Below are positions 1 to 15,300 of a stretch of 64,000 bases of DNA, in pieces (position 1 is the stretch's first letter; every line of letters starts with the position of its first letter). Below the pieces are notes generated by a model that made no database searches, was not told where the DNA came from, and was given only the letters and a program-made list of their open reading frames with translations. The stretch covers positions 18,476,429 to 18,540,428 of the forward strand of contig OW285187.1 of the NCBI GenBank assembly GCA_935421135.1. The letters are read 5' to 3'. Both the position numbers and the translations under genes were made by a program. This stretch comes from Bugulina stolonifera (taxonomy: Eukaryota > Bryozoa > Gymnolaemata > Cheilostomatida > Bugulidae).

Positions 1-2250
1 CTATGTATGGAATACATAGATTGCATTATATGCATTCTATGCATAGAATACATTGAATACATAGACTGCATGCAATGCATTCTATGCATTCTATGTATTT
101 TATGCATTCTATGTATTCAATGCATTCTATGCATAGAATACATAGAATGCATAGAGCGCATTCGACGTAATCTGTGCATTCTATGTATTCTATGGACTTC
201 ATGCATAGAATACATATAATACATAGAATGCATAGACTGCAGGGAATGCATTCTATGCATTCTATGTATTCTATGCATTCCATGTATTCAATGCATTCTA
301 TGCATAGAATACACAGAAGGCATAGAGCGTATTCTATGTATTCTGTGCATTCTATGTATTCTATGCATTCGATGCATAGAATACATAGATTGCATTCTAT
401 GCATTCTATGTATGGAATACATACATGTAGATTGCATTATATGCATTCTATGCATAGAATACATTTAATACATAGAATGCATAGACTGCATGCAATGTAT
501 TCTATGCATTCGAAGTATTCTATGCATTCCATGTATTCAATGCATTCTATGCATAGAATGCATATAATGCATAGAGCGCATTCTATGTAATCTGTGCATT
601 TTATGTATTCTATGCATTCGATGCATAGAATACATAGATTACATTCTATGCATTCTTTGTATGGAATACATAGATTGCATTATATGCATTCTATGCATAG
701 AATACATTGAATACATAGAATGCATATGCATATGTATTCTATGCATTCCATGTATTCAATGCATTCTATGCATAGAATACATAGAATGCATAGAGCGCAT
801 TCTATGCAATCTGTGCATTCTATGTATTCTATGCATTCGATACATAGAATGCATAGGTTGCATTCTATGCACTCTATGCATAGAATACATAGAATACATA
901 AAATGCATAGAATGCGTCCTATGCATAGAATGAATAGAATACGTAGAATGCATTCTGTGCATTCTATGTATTCTATGCATTCCATGTATTCAATGCATTC
1001 TATGCATAGAATACATAAAATGCATAGAGCGCATTCTATGTAATCGGTGCATTCTATGTATTCAATGCACTTTATGCATAGAATACATATAAAACATAGA
1101 ATGCATAGACTGCATGGAATGCATTCTCTGCATTCTATGTAGTCTATGCATTCCATGTATTCAATGCATTCTACGCATAGAATACACAGAATGCAAAGAG
1201 CGCATTCTATGTAATCTGTGCATTCTATGTATTCTATGCATTCGATACATAGAATACATAGATTGCATTCTATGTATAGAATACATTGAATGCATAGAAT
1301 GCATAGACTGCATGGAATACATTCTATGCTTTCTATGTATTCTATGCATTCTATGTATTCAATTTATTCTATGCATTCACTGCATTGAATGTATTCTATG
1401 CACATAGTGTATAGAACGCATTGAGTGCATTCTATGCATTCTATGTACTCTATGCATTCAATGCATTCAATGCATTCTATGCATGGAATACACAGAATGC
1501 GTAGAGCGTATTCTATGTATTCTGTGAATTCTATATATTCTATGCACTCGATGCATAGAATACATAGATTGCATTCTATGCATTCTATGTATGGAATACA
1601 TAGATTGCATTATATGCATTCTATGCATAGAATACATTGAATACATAGACTGCATGCAATGCATTCTATGCATTCTATGTATTTTATGCATTCTATGTAT
1701 TCAATGCATTCTATGCATAGAATACATAGAATGCATAGAGCGCATTCGACGTAATCTGTGCATTCTATGTATTCTATGGACTTCATGCATAGAATACATA
1801 GAATACATAGAATGCATAGACTGCAGGGAATGCATTCTATGCATTCTATGTATTCTATGCATTCCATGTATTCAATGCATTCTATGCATAGAATACACAG
1901 AAGGCATAGAGCGTATTCTATGTATTCTGTGCATTCTATGTATTCTATGCATTCGATGCATAGAATACATAGATTGCATTCTATGCATTCTATGTATGGA
2001 ATACATAGATTGCATTATATGCATTCTATGCATAGAATACATTTAATACATAGAATGCATAGACTGCATGCAATGTATTCTATGCATTCTAAGTATTCTA
2101 TGCATTCCATGTATTCTATGCATTCCATGTATTCAATGCATTCTATGCATAGAATGCATAGAATGCATAAAGCGCATTCTATGTAATCTGTACATTCTAT
2201 GTATTCTATGCATTCGATGCATAAAATACATAGATTGCATTCTATGCATT
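1..2250. repeat. HOR copy 0: 2,250-bp deletion derivative
   Basis: Base 1 corresponds to 2251, 7318, 12376 and 17434. Bases 1 to about 1,190 match 2251 to about 3,440 base for base apart from isolated changes. The copy then lacks 243 bp (27 units) that are present in the full repeat near 3,445-3,690. From about 1,591 it matches 4,084 onward (offset 2,493). Between about 1,760 and 2,060 it passes into sequence matching the end of the full repeat (offset 5,085 from 1,758 to 6,843). An extra 18 bp near 2,105 completes the length. The arithmetic closes: 5,067 - 243 - 2,592 + 18 = 2,250. The 2,592-bp loss lies between two related internal segments (4,251-4,700 and 6,843-7,250), so unequal recombination is the simplest explanation. 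Confidence 0.88.
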
Positions 2251-5200
2251 CTATGTATGGAATACATAGATTGCATTATATGCATTCTATGCATAGAATA
2301 CATTGAATACATAGACTGCATGCAATGCATTCTATGCATTCTATGTATTTTATGCATTCTATGTATTCAATGCATTCTATGCATAGAATACATAGAATGC
2401 ATAGAGCGCATTCGACGTAATCTGTGCATTCTATGTATTCTATGGACTTCATGCATAGAATACATATAATACATAGAATGCATAGACTGCAGGGAATGCA
2501 TTCTATGCATTCTATGTATTCTATGCATTCCATGTATTCAATGCATTCTATGCATAGAATACACAGAAGGCATAGAGCGTATTCTATGTATTCTGTGCAT
2601 TCTATGTATTCTATGCATTCGATGCATAGAATACATAGATTGCATTCTATGCATTCTATGTATGGAATACATACATGTAGATTGCATTATATGCATTCTA
2701 TGCATAGAATACATTTAATACATAGAATGCATAGACTGCATGCAATGTATTCTATGCATTCGAAGTATTCTATGCATTCCATGTATTCAATGCATTCTAT
2801 GCATAGAATGCATATAATGCATAGAGCGCATTCTATGTAATCTGTGCATTTTATGTATTCTATGCATTCGATGCATAGAATACATAGATTACACTCTATG
2901 CATTCTTTGTATGGAATACATAGATTGCATTATATGCATTCTATGCATAGAATACATTGAATACATAGAATGCATATGCATATGTATTCTATGCATTCCA
3001 TGTATTCAATGCATTCTATGCATAGAATACATAGAATGCATAGAGCGCATTCTATGCAATCTGTGCATTCTATGTATTCTATGCATTCGATACATAGAAT
3101 GCATAGGTTGCATTCTATGCACTCTATGCATAGAATACATAGAATACATAAAATGCATAGAATGCGTCCTATGCATAGAATGAATAGAATACGTAGAATG
3201 CATTCTGTGCATTCTATGTATTCTATGCATTCCATGTATTCAATGCATTCTATGCATAGAATACATAAAATGCATAGAGCGCATTCTATGTAATCGGTGC
3301 ATTCTATGTATTCAATGCACTTTATGCATAGAATACATATAAAACATAGAATGCATAGACTGCATGGAATGCATTCTCTGCATTCTATGTAGTCTATGCA
3401 TTCCATGTATTCAATGCATTCTACGCATAGAATACACAGAATGCATAGAGCGTATTCTATGTATTCTGTGCATTCTATGTATTCTATGCATTCGATGCAT
3501 AGAATACATAGATTGCATTCTATGCATTCTTTGTATGGAATACATAGATTGCATTATATGCATTCTATGCATAGAATACATTGAATACATAGAATGCATA
3601 GACTGCATGCAATGCATTCTATGCATTCTATGTATTCGATATATTCCATGTATTCAATGTATTCTATGCATAGAATACATAGAATGCAAAGAGCGCATTC
3701 TATGTAATCTGTGCATTCTATGTATTCTATGCATTCGATACATAGAATACATAGATTGCATTCTATGTATAGAATACATTGAATGCATAGAATGCATAGA
3801 CTGCATGGAATACATTCTATGCTTTCTATGTATTCTATGCATTCTATGTATTCAATTTATTCTATGCATTCACTGCATTGAATGTATTCTATGCACATAG
3901 TGTATAGAACGCATTGAGTGCATTCTATGCATTCTATGTACTCTATGCATTCCATGCATTCAATGCATTCTATGCATAGAATACACAGAATGCATAGAGC
4001 GTATTCTATGTATTCTGTGAATTCTATATATTCTATGCACTCGATGCATAGAATACATAGATTGCATTCTATGCATTCTATGTATGGAATACATAGATTG
4101 CATTATATGCATTCTATGCATAGAATACATTGAATACACAGACTGCATGCAATGCATTCTATGCATTCTATGTATTTTATGCATTCTATGTATTCAATGC
4201 ATTCTATGCATAGAATACATAGAATGCATAGAGCGCATTCGACGTAATCTGTGCATTCTATGTATTCTATGGACTTCATGCATAGAATACATAGAATACA
4301 TAGAATGCATAGACTGCAGGGAATGCATTCTATGCATTCTATGTATTCTATGCATTCCATGTATTCAATGCATTCTATGCATAGAATACACAGAAGGCAT
4401 AGAGCGTATTCTATGTATTCTGTGCATTCTATGTATTCTATGCATTCGATGCATAGAATACATAGATTGCATTCTATGCATTCTATGTATGGAATACATA
4501 GATTGCATTATATGCATTCTATGCATAGAATACATTTAATACATAGAATGCATAGACTGCATGCAATGTATTCTATGCATTCTAAGTATTCTATGCATTC
4601 CATGTATTCAATGCATTCTATGCATAGAATGCATAGATTGCATTCTATGCATTCTATGTATGGAATACATAGATTGCATTACATGCATTCTATGCATAGA
4701 ATACATTGAATACATAGAATGCATATACTGCATGCAATGCATTCTATGCATTCTATATATTCCATGCACTCCAAGTATTCAATGCATTCTCTGCATAGAA
4801 TACATAGAATGCATAGAGCGCATTCTATGTAACCTGTGCATTCTATGTATTCTATGCACTTTATGCATAGAATACATATAATAATACATAGAATGCATAG
4901 ACTGCATGGAATGCATTCTATGCATTCTATGTATTCTATGTATTCTATATATTCCATGTATTCAATGCATTCTATGCATAGAATACATAGAATGCATAGA
5001 GCGCATTCTATGTAATCTGTGCATTCTATGTATTCTATGCATTCACTGCATTGAATGTATTCTATGCATATATTGCATAGATTGCATAGAGCGCATTCTA
5101 TGCATCCTATGTACTCTATTCAATCTATGCAATCGATGCATAGAATACATAGATTGCATTCTATGCACTATATGCATAGAATACATATAATACATAGAAT

Positions 5201-7317
5201 GCATAGACTGCATGGAAGGCATTCTATGCATGCTATGTAATCTATGCATTCCATACATTCCATGCATTCCATGCATTCCATGCATTCTATGCATAGAATA
5301 CATAGATTGCATAGAGCGCATTCTATGTAATCTGTGCATTCTATGTATTCTATGCATTCGATACATATAATAAATAGAATGCATAGACTGCATGGAAGGC
5401 TTTCTATGCATTCTATGCATTCTATGTATTCGATGCATAGAATACATAGATTGCATTCTATGCATTCTATGTAGGGAATACATAGATTGCATTATATGCA
5501 GTCTATGCATAGAATACATTGAACACATAGAATGCATAGACTGCATGCAATGCATTCTATGCACTCTATATGTATGTATTTTATGCATTCCAAGTATTCA
5601 ATGCATTCTATGCATAGAATACACAGAATGCATAGAGCGCATTCTATGTAATCTGTGCATTCTATGTATTCTATGCATTCGATACATAGAATACATAGAT
5701 TGCATTAAATGCATTCTATGTATGGAATACAATGATTGCATAGAATACATTGAATACATGAAATGCATAGAGCGCATTCAATTCATTCTATGTACTCTAT
5801 GCATTCCATTTATTCTATGCAATCGATGCATAGAATACATAGATTGCATTCTATGCACTCTATGCATAGGATACATAGAATACATAGAATGCATAGAGCA
5901 CATTCTATGTAATCTGTGCATTCTATGTATTCAATGCACCTTATGCATAGAATACATATAATACATAGAATGCATAGACTGCATGGAATGCATTCTGTGC
6001 ATTCTATGTATTCTATGCATTCTATGTATTCAATGCATTCTATGTATTCAATGCATTCTATGCATAGAATACACAGAATGCATAGAGCGCATTCTATGCA
6101 TTCTATGTACTCTATTCATTCTATGCAATCGATGCATAGAATACATATAATACATAGAATGCATAGGCTGCATGGAAGGCATTCTATGCATTCTATGTAT
6201 TCTATGCATTCCATGCATTCAATGCATTCTATGCATAGAATAAATAGATTGCATTATATGCATTCTATGCATAGGATACATTGAATACATAGAATGCATA
6301 AACGGCTTGCAATGCATTCTATGCATTCTATGTATTCTATATATTCCATGTATTCAATGCATTCTATGCATAGAATACATAGAATGCATAGAGCGCATTT
6401 TATGTAATCTGTGCGCTCTATGTATTCTATGCATTCGATACATAGAATACATAGATTGCATTAAATGCATTCTATGTATGGAATACATAGATTGCATAGA
6501 ATACATTGAATACATGAAATGCATAGAGCGCATTCAATTCATTCTATGTACTCTATGCATTCCATTTATTCTATGCAATCGATGCATAGAATACATAGAT
6601 TGCATTCTATGCACTCTATGCATAGGATACATAGAATACATAGAATGCATAGAGCACATTCTATGTAATCTGTGCATTCTATGTATTCAATGCACCTTAT
6701 GCATAGAATACATATAATACATAGAATGCATAGACTGCATGGAATGCATTCTATGCATTCTATGTATTCTATGCATTTCATGTATTCAATGAGTTCTATG
6801 CATAGAATACATAGAATACATAGCGCGCATTCGATGTAATCTGTGCATTCTATGTATTCTATGGACTTTATGCATAGAATACATAGAATACATAGAATGC
6901 ATAGACTGCAGGGAATGCATTCTATGCATTCTATGTATTCTATGCATTCCATGTATTCAATGCATTCTATGCATAGAATACACAGAAGGCATAGAGCGTA
7001 TTCTATGTATTCTGTGCATTCTATGTATTCTATGCATTCGATGCATAGAATACATAGATTGCATTCTATGCATTCTATGTATGGAATACATAGATTGCAT
7101 TATATGCATTCTATGCATAGAATACATTTAATACATAGAATGCATAGACTGCATGCAATGTATTCTATGCATTCTAAGTATTCTATGCATTCCATGTATT
7201 CAATGCATTCTATGCATAGAATGCATAGAATGCATAAAGCGCATTCTATGTAATCTGTACATTCTATGTATTCTATGCATTCGATGCATAAAATACATAG
7301 ATTGCATTCTATGCATT
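2251..7317. repeat. HOR copy 1 (5,067 bp)
   Basis: This is the first complete higher-order repeat in the window, 563 x 9 bp long. Its diagnostic variants recur at fixed offsets in later copies: the ATACATGTAG phase break near 2,668, TGCATATGCATATG near 2,972, GAATGCGTCCTATG near 3,170, TATATGTATGTATTTT near 5,568 and AAACGGCTTGC near 6,299. It differs in length from copies 2 and 3 by a single 9-bp unit: the CCATGCATT run at about 5,261-5,290 has one more repeat here. Two internal segments (about 4,251-4,700 and 6,843-7,250) are close relatives of each other and are the likely site of the exchange that made copy 0. Boundaries are conventional, because a tandem repeat has no natural start. Confidence 0.92.
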
Positions 7318-10300
7318 CTATGTATGGAATACATAGATTGCATTATATGCATTCTATGCATAGAATACATTGAATACATAGACTGCATGCAATGCATTCT
7401 ATGCATTCTATGTATTTTATGCATTCTATGTATTCAATGCATTCTATGCATAGAATACATAGAATGCATAGAGCGCATTCGACGTAATCTGTGCATTCTA
7501 TGTATTCTATGGACTTCATGCATAGAATACATATAATACATAGAATGCATAGACTGCAGGGAATGCATTCTATGCATTCTATGTATTCTATGCATTCCAT
7601 GTATTCAATGCATTCTATGCATAGAATACACAGAAGGCATAGAGCGTATTCTATGTATTCTGTGCATTCTATGTATTCTATGCATTCGATGCATAGAATA
7701 CATAGATTGCATTCTATGCATTCTATGTATGGAATACATACATGTAGATTGCATTATATGCATTCTATGCATAGAATACATTTAATACATAGAATGCATA
7801 GACTGCATGCAATGTATTCTATGCATTCGAAGTATTCTATGCATTCCATGTATTCAATGCATTCTATGCATAGAATGCATATAATGCATAGAGCGCATTC
7901 TATGTAATCTGTGCATTTTATGTATTCTATGCATTCGATGCATAGAATACATAGATTACATTCTATGCATTCTTTGTATGGAATACATAGATTGCATTAT
8001 ATGCATTCTATGCATAGAATACATTGAATACATAGAATGCATATGCATATGTATTCTATGCATTCCATGTATTCAATGCATTCTATGCATAGAATACATA
8101 GAATGCATAGAGCGCATTCTATGCAATCTGTGCATTCTATGTATTCTATGCATTCGATACATAGAATGCATAGGTTGCATTCTATGCACTCTATGCATAG
8201 AATACATAGAATACATAAAATGCATAGAATGCGTCCTATGCATAGAATGAATAGAATACGTAGAATGCATTCTGTGCATTCTATGTATTCTATGCATTCC
8301 ATGTATTCAATGCATTCTATGCATAGAATACATAAAATGCATAGAGCGCATTCTATGTAATCGGTGCATTCTATGTATTCAATGCACTTTATGCATAGAA
8401 TACATATAAAACATAGAATGCATAGACTGCATGGAATGCATTCTCTGCATTCTATGTAGTCTATGCATTCCATGTATTCAATGCATTCTACGCATAGAAT
8501 ACACAGAATGCATAGAGCGTATTCTATGTATTCTGTGCATTCTATGTATTCTATGCATTCGATGCATAGAATACATAGATTGCATTCTATGCATTCTTTG
8601 TATGGAATACATAGATTGCATTATATGCATTCTATGCATAGAATACATTGAATACATAGAATGCATAGACTGCATGCAATGCATTCTATGCATTCTATGT
8701 ATTCGATATATTCCATGTATTCAATGTATTCTATGCATAGAATACATAGAATGCAAAGAGCGCATTCTATGTAATCTGTGCATTCTATGTATTCTATGCA
8801 TTCGATACATAGAATACATAGATTGCATTCTATGTATAGAATACATTGAATGCATAGAATGCATAGACTGCATGGAATACATTCTATGCTTTCTATGTAT
8901 TCTATGCATTCTATGTATTCAATTTATTCTATGCATTCACTGCATTGAATGTATTCTATGCACATAGTGTATAGAACGCATTGAGTGCATTCTATGCATT
9001 CTATGTACTCTATGCATTCCATGCATTCAATGCATTCTATGCATAGAATACACAGAATGCATAGAGCGTATTCTATGTATTCTGTGAATTCTATATATTC
9101 TATGCACTCGATGCATAGAATACATAGATTGCATTCTATGCATTCTATGTATGGAATACATAGATTGCATTATATGCATTCTATGCATAGAATACATTGA
9201 ATACACAGACTGCATGCAATGCATTCTATGCATTCTATGTATTTTATGCATTCTATGTATTCAATGCATTCTATGCATAGAATACATAGAATGCATAGAG
9301 CGCATTCGACGTAATCTGTGCATTCTATGTATTCTATGGACTTCATGCATAGAATACATAGAATACATAGAATGCATAGACTGCAGGGAATGCATTCTAT
9401 GCATTCTATGTATTCTATGCATTCCATGTATTCAATGCATTCTATGCATAGAATACACAGAAGGCATAGAGCGTATTCTATGTATTCTGTGCATTCTATG
9501 TATTCTATGCATTCGATGCATAGAATACATAGATTGCATTCTATGCATTCTATGTATGGAATACATAGATTGCATTATATGCATTCTATGCATAGAATAC
9601 ATTTAATACATAGAATGCATAGACTGCATGCAATGTATTCTATGCATTCTAAGTATTCTATGCATTCCATGTATTCAATGCATTCTATGCATAGAATGCA
9701 TAGATTGCATTCTACGCATTCTATGTATGGAATACATAGATTGCATTACATGCATTCTATGCATAGAATACATTGAATACATAGAATGCATATACTGCAT
9801 GCAATGCATTCTATGCATTCTATATATTCCATGCACTCCAAGTATTCAATGCATTCTCTGCATAGAATACATAGAATGCATAGAGCGCATTCTATGTAAC
9901 CTGTGCATTCTATGTATTCTATGCACTTTATGCATAGAATACATATAATAATACATAGAATGCATAGACTGCATGGAATGCATTCTATGCATTCTATGTA
10001 TTCTATGTATTCTATATATTCCATGTATTCAATGCATTCTATGCATAGAATACATAGAATGCATAGAGCGCATTCTATGTAATCTGTGCATTCTATGTAT
10101 TCTATGCATTCACTGCATTGAATGTATTCTATGCATATATTGCATAGATTGCATAGAGCGCATTCTATGCATCCTATGTACTCTATTCAATCTATGCAAT
10201 CGATGCATAGAATACATAGATTGCATTCTATGCACTATATGCATAGAATACATATAATACATAGAATGCATAGACTGCATGGAAGGCATTCTATGCATGC

Positions 10301-12375
10301 TATGTAATCTATGCATTCCATACATTCCATGCATTCCATGCATTCTATGCATAGAATACATAGATTGCATAGAGCGCATTCTATGTAATCTGTGCATTCT
10401 ATGTATTCTATGCATTCGATACATATAATAAATAGAATGCATAGACTGCATGGAAGGCTTTCTATGCATTCTATGCATTCTATGTATTCGATGCATAGAA
10501 TACATAGATTGCATTCTATGCATTCTATGTAGGGAATACATAGATTGCATTATATGCAGTCTATGCATAGAATACATTGAACACATAGAATGCATAGACT
10601 GCATGCAATGCATTCTATGCACTCTATATGTATGTATTTTATGCATTCCAAGTATTCAATGCATTCTATGCATAGAATACACAGAATGCATAGAGCGCAT
10701 TCTATGTAATCTGTGCATTCTATGTATTCTATGCATTCGATACATAGAATACATAGATTGCATTAAATGCATTCTATGTATGGAATACAATGATTGCATA
10801 GAATACATTGAATACATGAAATGCATAGAGCGCATTCAATTCATTCTATGTACTCTATGCATTCCATTTATTCTATGCAATCGATGCATAGAATACATAG
10901 ATTGCATTCTATGCACTCTATGCATAGGATACATAGAATACATAGAATGCATAGAGCACATTCTATGTAATCTGTGCATTCTATGTATTCAATGCACCTT
11001 ATGCATAGAATACATATAATACATAGAATGCATAGACTGCATGGAATGCATTCTGTGCATTCTATGTATTCTATGCATTCTATGTATTCAATGCATTCTA
11101 TGTATTCAATGCATTCTATGCATAGAATACACAGAATGCATAGAGCGCATTCTATGCATTCTATGTACTCTATTCATTCTATGCAATCGATGCATAGAAT
11201 ACATATAATACATAGAATGCATAGGCTGCATGGAAGGCATTCTATGCATTCTATGTATTCTATGCATTCCATGCATTCAATGCATTCTATGCATAGAATA
11301 AATAGATTGCATTATATGCATTCTATGCATAGGATACATTGAATACATAGAATGCATAAACGGCTTGCAATGCATTCTATGCATTCTATGTATTCTATAT
11401 ATTCCATGTATTCAATGCATTCTATGCATAGAATACATAGAATGCATAGAGCGCATTTTATGTAATCTGTGCGCTCTATGTATTCTATGCATTCGATACA
11501 TAGAATACATAGATTGCATTAAATGCATTCTATGTATGGAATACATAGATTGCATAGAATACATTGAATACATGAAATGCATAGAGCGCATTCAATTCAT
11601 TCTATGTACTCTATGCATTCCATTTATTCTATGCAATCGATGCATAGAATACATAGATTGCATTCTATGCACTCTATGCATAGGATACATAGAATACATA
11701 GAATGCATAGAGCACATTCTATGTAATCTGTGCATTCTATGTATTCAATGCACCTTATGCATAGAATACATATAATACATAGAATGCATAGACTGCATGG
11801 AATGCATTCTATGCATTCTATGTATTCTATGCATTTCATGTATTCAATGAGTTCTATGCATAGAATACATAGAATACATAGCGCGCATTCGATGTAATCT
11901 GTGCATTCTATGTATTCTATGGACTTTATGCATAGAATACATAGAATACATAGAATGCATAGACTGCAGGGAATGCATTCTATGCATTCTATGTATTCTA
12001 TGCATTCCATGTATTCAATGCATTCTATGCATAGAATACACAGAAGGCATAGAGCGTATTCTATGTATTCTGTGCATTCTATGTATTCTATGCATTCGAT
12101 GCATAGAATACATAGATTGCATTCTATGCATTCTATGTATGGAATACATAGATTGCATTATATGCATTCTATGCATAGAATACATTTAATACATAGAATG
12201 CATAGACTGCATGCAATGTATTCTATGCATTCTAAGTATTCTATGCATTCCATGTATTCAATGCATTCTATGCATAGAATGCATAGAATGCATAAAGCGC
12301 ATTCTATGTAATCTGTACATTCTATGTATTCTATGCATTCGATGCATAAAATACATAGATTGCATTCTATGCATT
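7318..12375. repeat. HOR copy 2 (5,058 bp)
   Basis: It matches copy 1 at an offset of 5,067 up to about 10,318, then at 5,058 after losing one 9-bp CATGCATTC unit near 10,318-10,345. Very few substitutions against copy 1 are visible. One is the TACGCATT variant at about 9,713, where copies 1 and 3 have TATGCATT. Near-identity over 5 kb in such a degenerate repeat means the copies were made or homogenised recently. Identity above 99% is my impression from reading and was not computed. Confidence 0.92.
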
Positions 12376-15300
12376 CTATGTATGGAATACATAGATTGCA
12401 TTATATGCATTCTATGCATAGAATACATTGAATACATAGACTGCATGCAATGCATTCTATGCATTCTATGTATTTTATGCATTCTATGTATTCAATGCAT
12501 TCTATGCATAGAATACATAGAATGCATAGAGCGCATTCGACGTAATCTGTGCATTCTATGTATTCTATGGACTTCATGCATAGAATACATATAATACATA
12601 GAATGCATAGACTGCAGGGAATGCATTCTATGCATTCTATGTATTCTATGCATTCCATGTATTCAATGCATTCTATGCATAGAATACACAGAAGGCATAG
12701 AGCGTATTCTATGTATTCTGTGCATTCTATGTATTCTATGCATTTGATGCATAGAATACATAGATTGCATTCTATGCATTCTATGTATGGAATACATACA
12801 TGTAGATTGCATTATATGCATTCTATGCATAGAACACATTTAATACATAGAATGCATAGACTGCATGCAATGTATTCTATGCATTCGAAGTATTCTATGC
12901 ATTCCATGTATTCAATGCATTCTATGCATAGAATGCATATAATGCATAGAGCGCATTCTATGTAATCTGTGCATTTTATGTATTCTATGCATTCGATGCA
13001 TAGAATACATAGATTACATTCTATGCATTCTTTGTATGGAATACATAGATTGCATTATATGCATTCTATGCATAGAATACATTGAATACATAGAATGCAT
13101 ATGCATATGTATTCTATGCATTCCATGTATTCAATGCATTCTATGCATAGAATACATAGAATGCATAGAGCGCATTCTATGCAATCTGTGCATTCTATGT
13201 ATTCTATGCATTCGATACATAGAATGCATAGGTTGCATTCTATGCACTCTATGCATAGAATACATAGAATACATAAAATGCATAGAATGCGTCCTATGCA
13301 TAGAATGAATAGAATACGTAGAATGCATTCTGTGCATTCTATGTATTCTATGCATTCCATGTATTCAATGCATTCTATGCATAGAATACATAAAATGCAT
13401 AGAGCGCATTCTATGTAATCGGTGCATTCTATGTATTCAATGCACTTTATGCATAGAATACATATAAAACATAGAATGCATAGACTGCATGGAATGCATT
13501 CTCTGCATTCTATGTAGTCTATGCATTCCATGTATTCAATGCATTCTACGCATAGAATACACAGAATGCATAGAGCGTATTCTATGTATTCTGTGCATTC
13601 TATGTATTCTATGCATTCGATGCATAGAATACATAGATTGCATTCTATGCATTCTTTGTATGGAATACATAGATTGCATTATATGCATTCTATGCATAGA
13701 ATACATTGAATACATAGAATGCATAGACTGCATGCAATGCATTCTATGCATTCTATGTATTCGATATATTCCATGTATTCAATGTATTCTATGCATAGAA
13801 TACATAGAATGCAAAGAGCGCATTCTATGTAATCTGTGCATTCTATGTATTCTATGCATTCGATACATAGAATACATAGATTGCATTCTATGTATAGAAT
13901 ACATTGAATGCATAGAATGCATAGACTGCATGGAATACATTCTATGCTTTCTATGTATTCTATGCATTCTATGTATTCAATTTATTCTATGCATTCACTG
14001 CATTGAATGTATTCTATGCACATAGTGTATAGAACGCATTGAGTGCATTCTATGCATTCTATGTACTCTATGCATTCCATGCATTCAATGCATTCTATGC
14101 ATAGAATACACAGAATGCATAGAGCGTATTCTATGTATTCTGTGAATTCTATATATTCTATGCACTCGATGCATAGAATACATAGATTGCATTCTATGCA
14201 TTCTATGTATGGAATACATAGATTGCATTATATGCATTCTATGCATAGAATACATTGAATACATAGACTGCATGCAATGCATTCTATGCATTCTATGTAT
14301 TTTATGCATTCTATGTATTCAATGCATTCTATGCATAGAATACATAGAATGCATAGAGCGCATTCGACGTAATCTGTGCATTCTATGTATTCTATGGACT
14401 TCATGCATAGAATACATAGAATACATAGAATGCATAGACTGCAGGGAATGCATTCTATGCATTCTATGTATTCTATGCATTCCATGTATTCAATGCATTC
14501 TATGCATAGAATACACAGAAGGCATAGAGCGTATTCTATGTATTCTGTGCATTCTATGTATTCTATGCATTCGATGCATAGAATACATAGATTGCATTCT
14601 ATGCATTCTATGTATGGAATACATAGATTGCATTATATGCATTCTATGCATAGAATACATTTAATACATAGAATGCATAGACTGCATGCAATGTATTCTA
14701 TGCATTCTAAGTATTCTATGCATTCCATGTATTCAATGCATTCTATGCATAGAATGCATAGATTGCATTCTATGCATTCTATGTATGGAATACATAGATT
14801 GCATTACATGCATTCTATGCATAGAATACATTGAATACATAGAATGCATATACTGCATGCAATGCATTCTATGCATTCTATATATTCCATGCACTCCAAG
14901 TATTCAATGCATTCTCTGCATAGAATACATAGAATGCATAGAGCGCATTCTATGTAACCTGTGCATTCTATGTATTCTATGCACTTTATGCATAGAATAC
15001 ATATAATAATACATAGAATGCATAGACTGCATGGAATGCATTCTATGCATTCTATGTATTCTATGTATTCTATATATTCCATGTATTCAATGCATTCTAT
15101 GCATAGAATACATAGAATGCATAGAGCGCATTCTATGTAATCTGTGCATTCTATGTATTCTATGCATTCACTGCATTGAATGTATTCTATGCATATATTG
15201 CATAGATTGCATAGAGCGCATTCTATGCATCCTATGTACTCTATTCAATCTATGCAATCGATGCATAGAATACATAGATTGCATTCTATGCACTATATGC

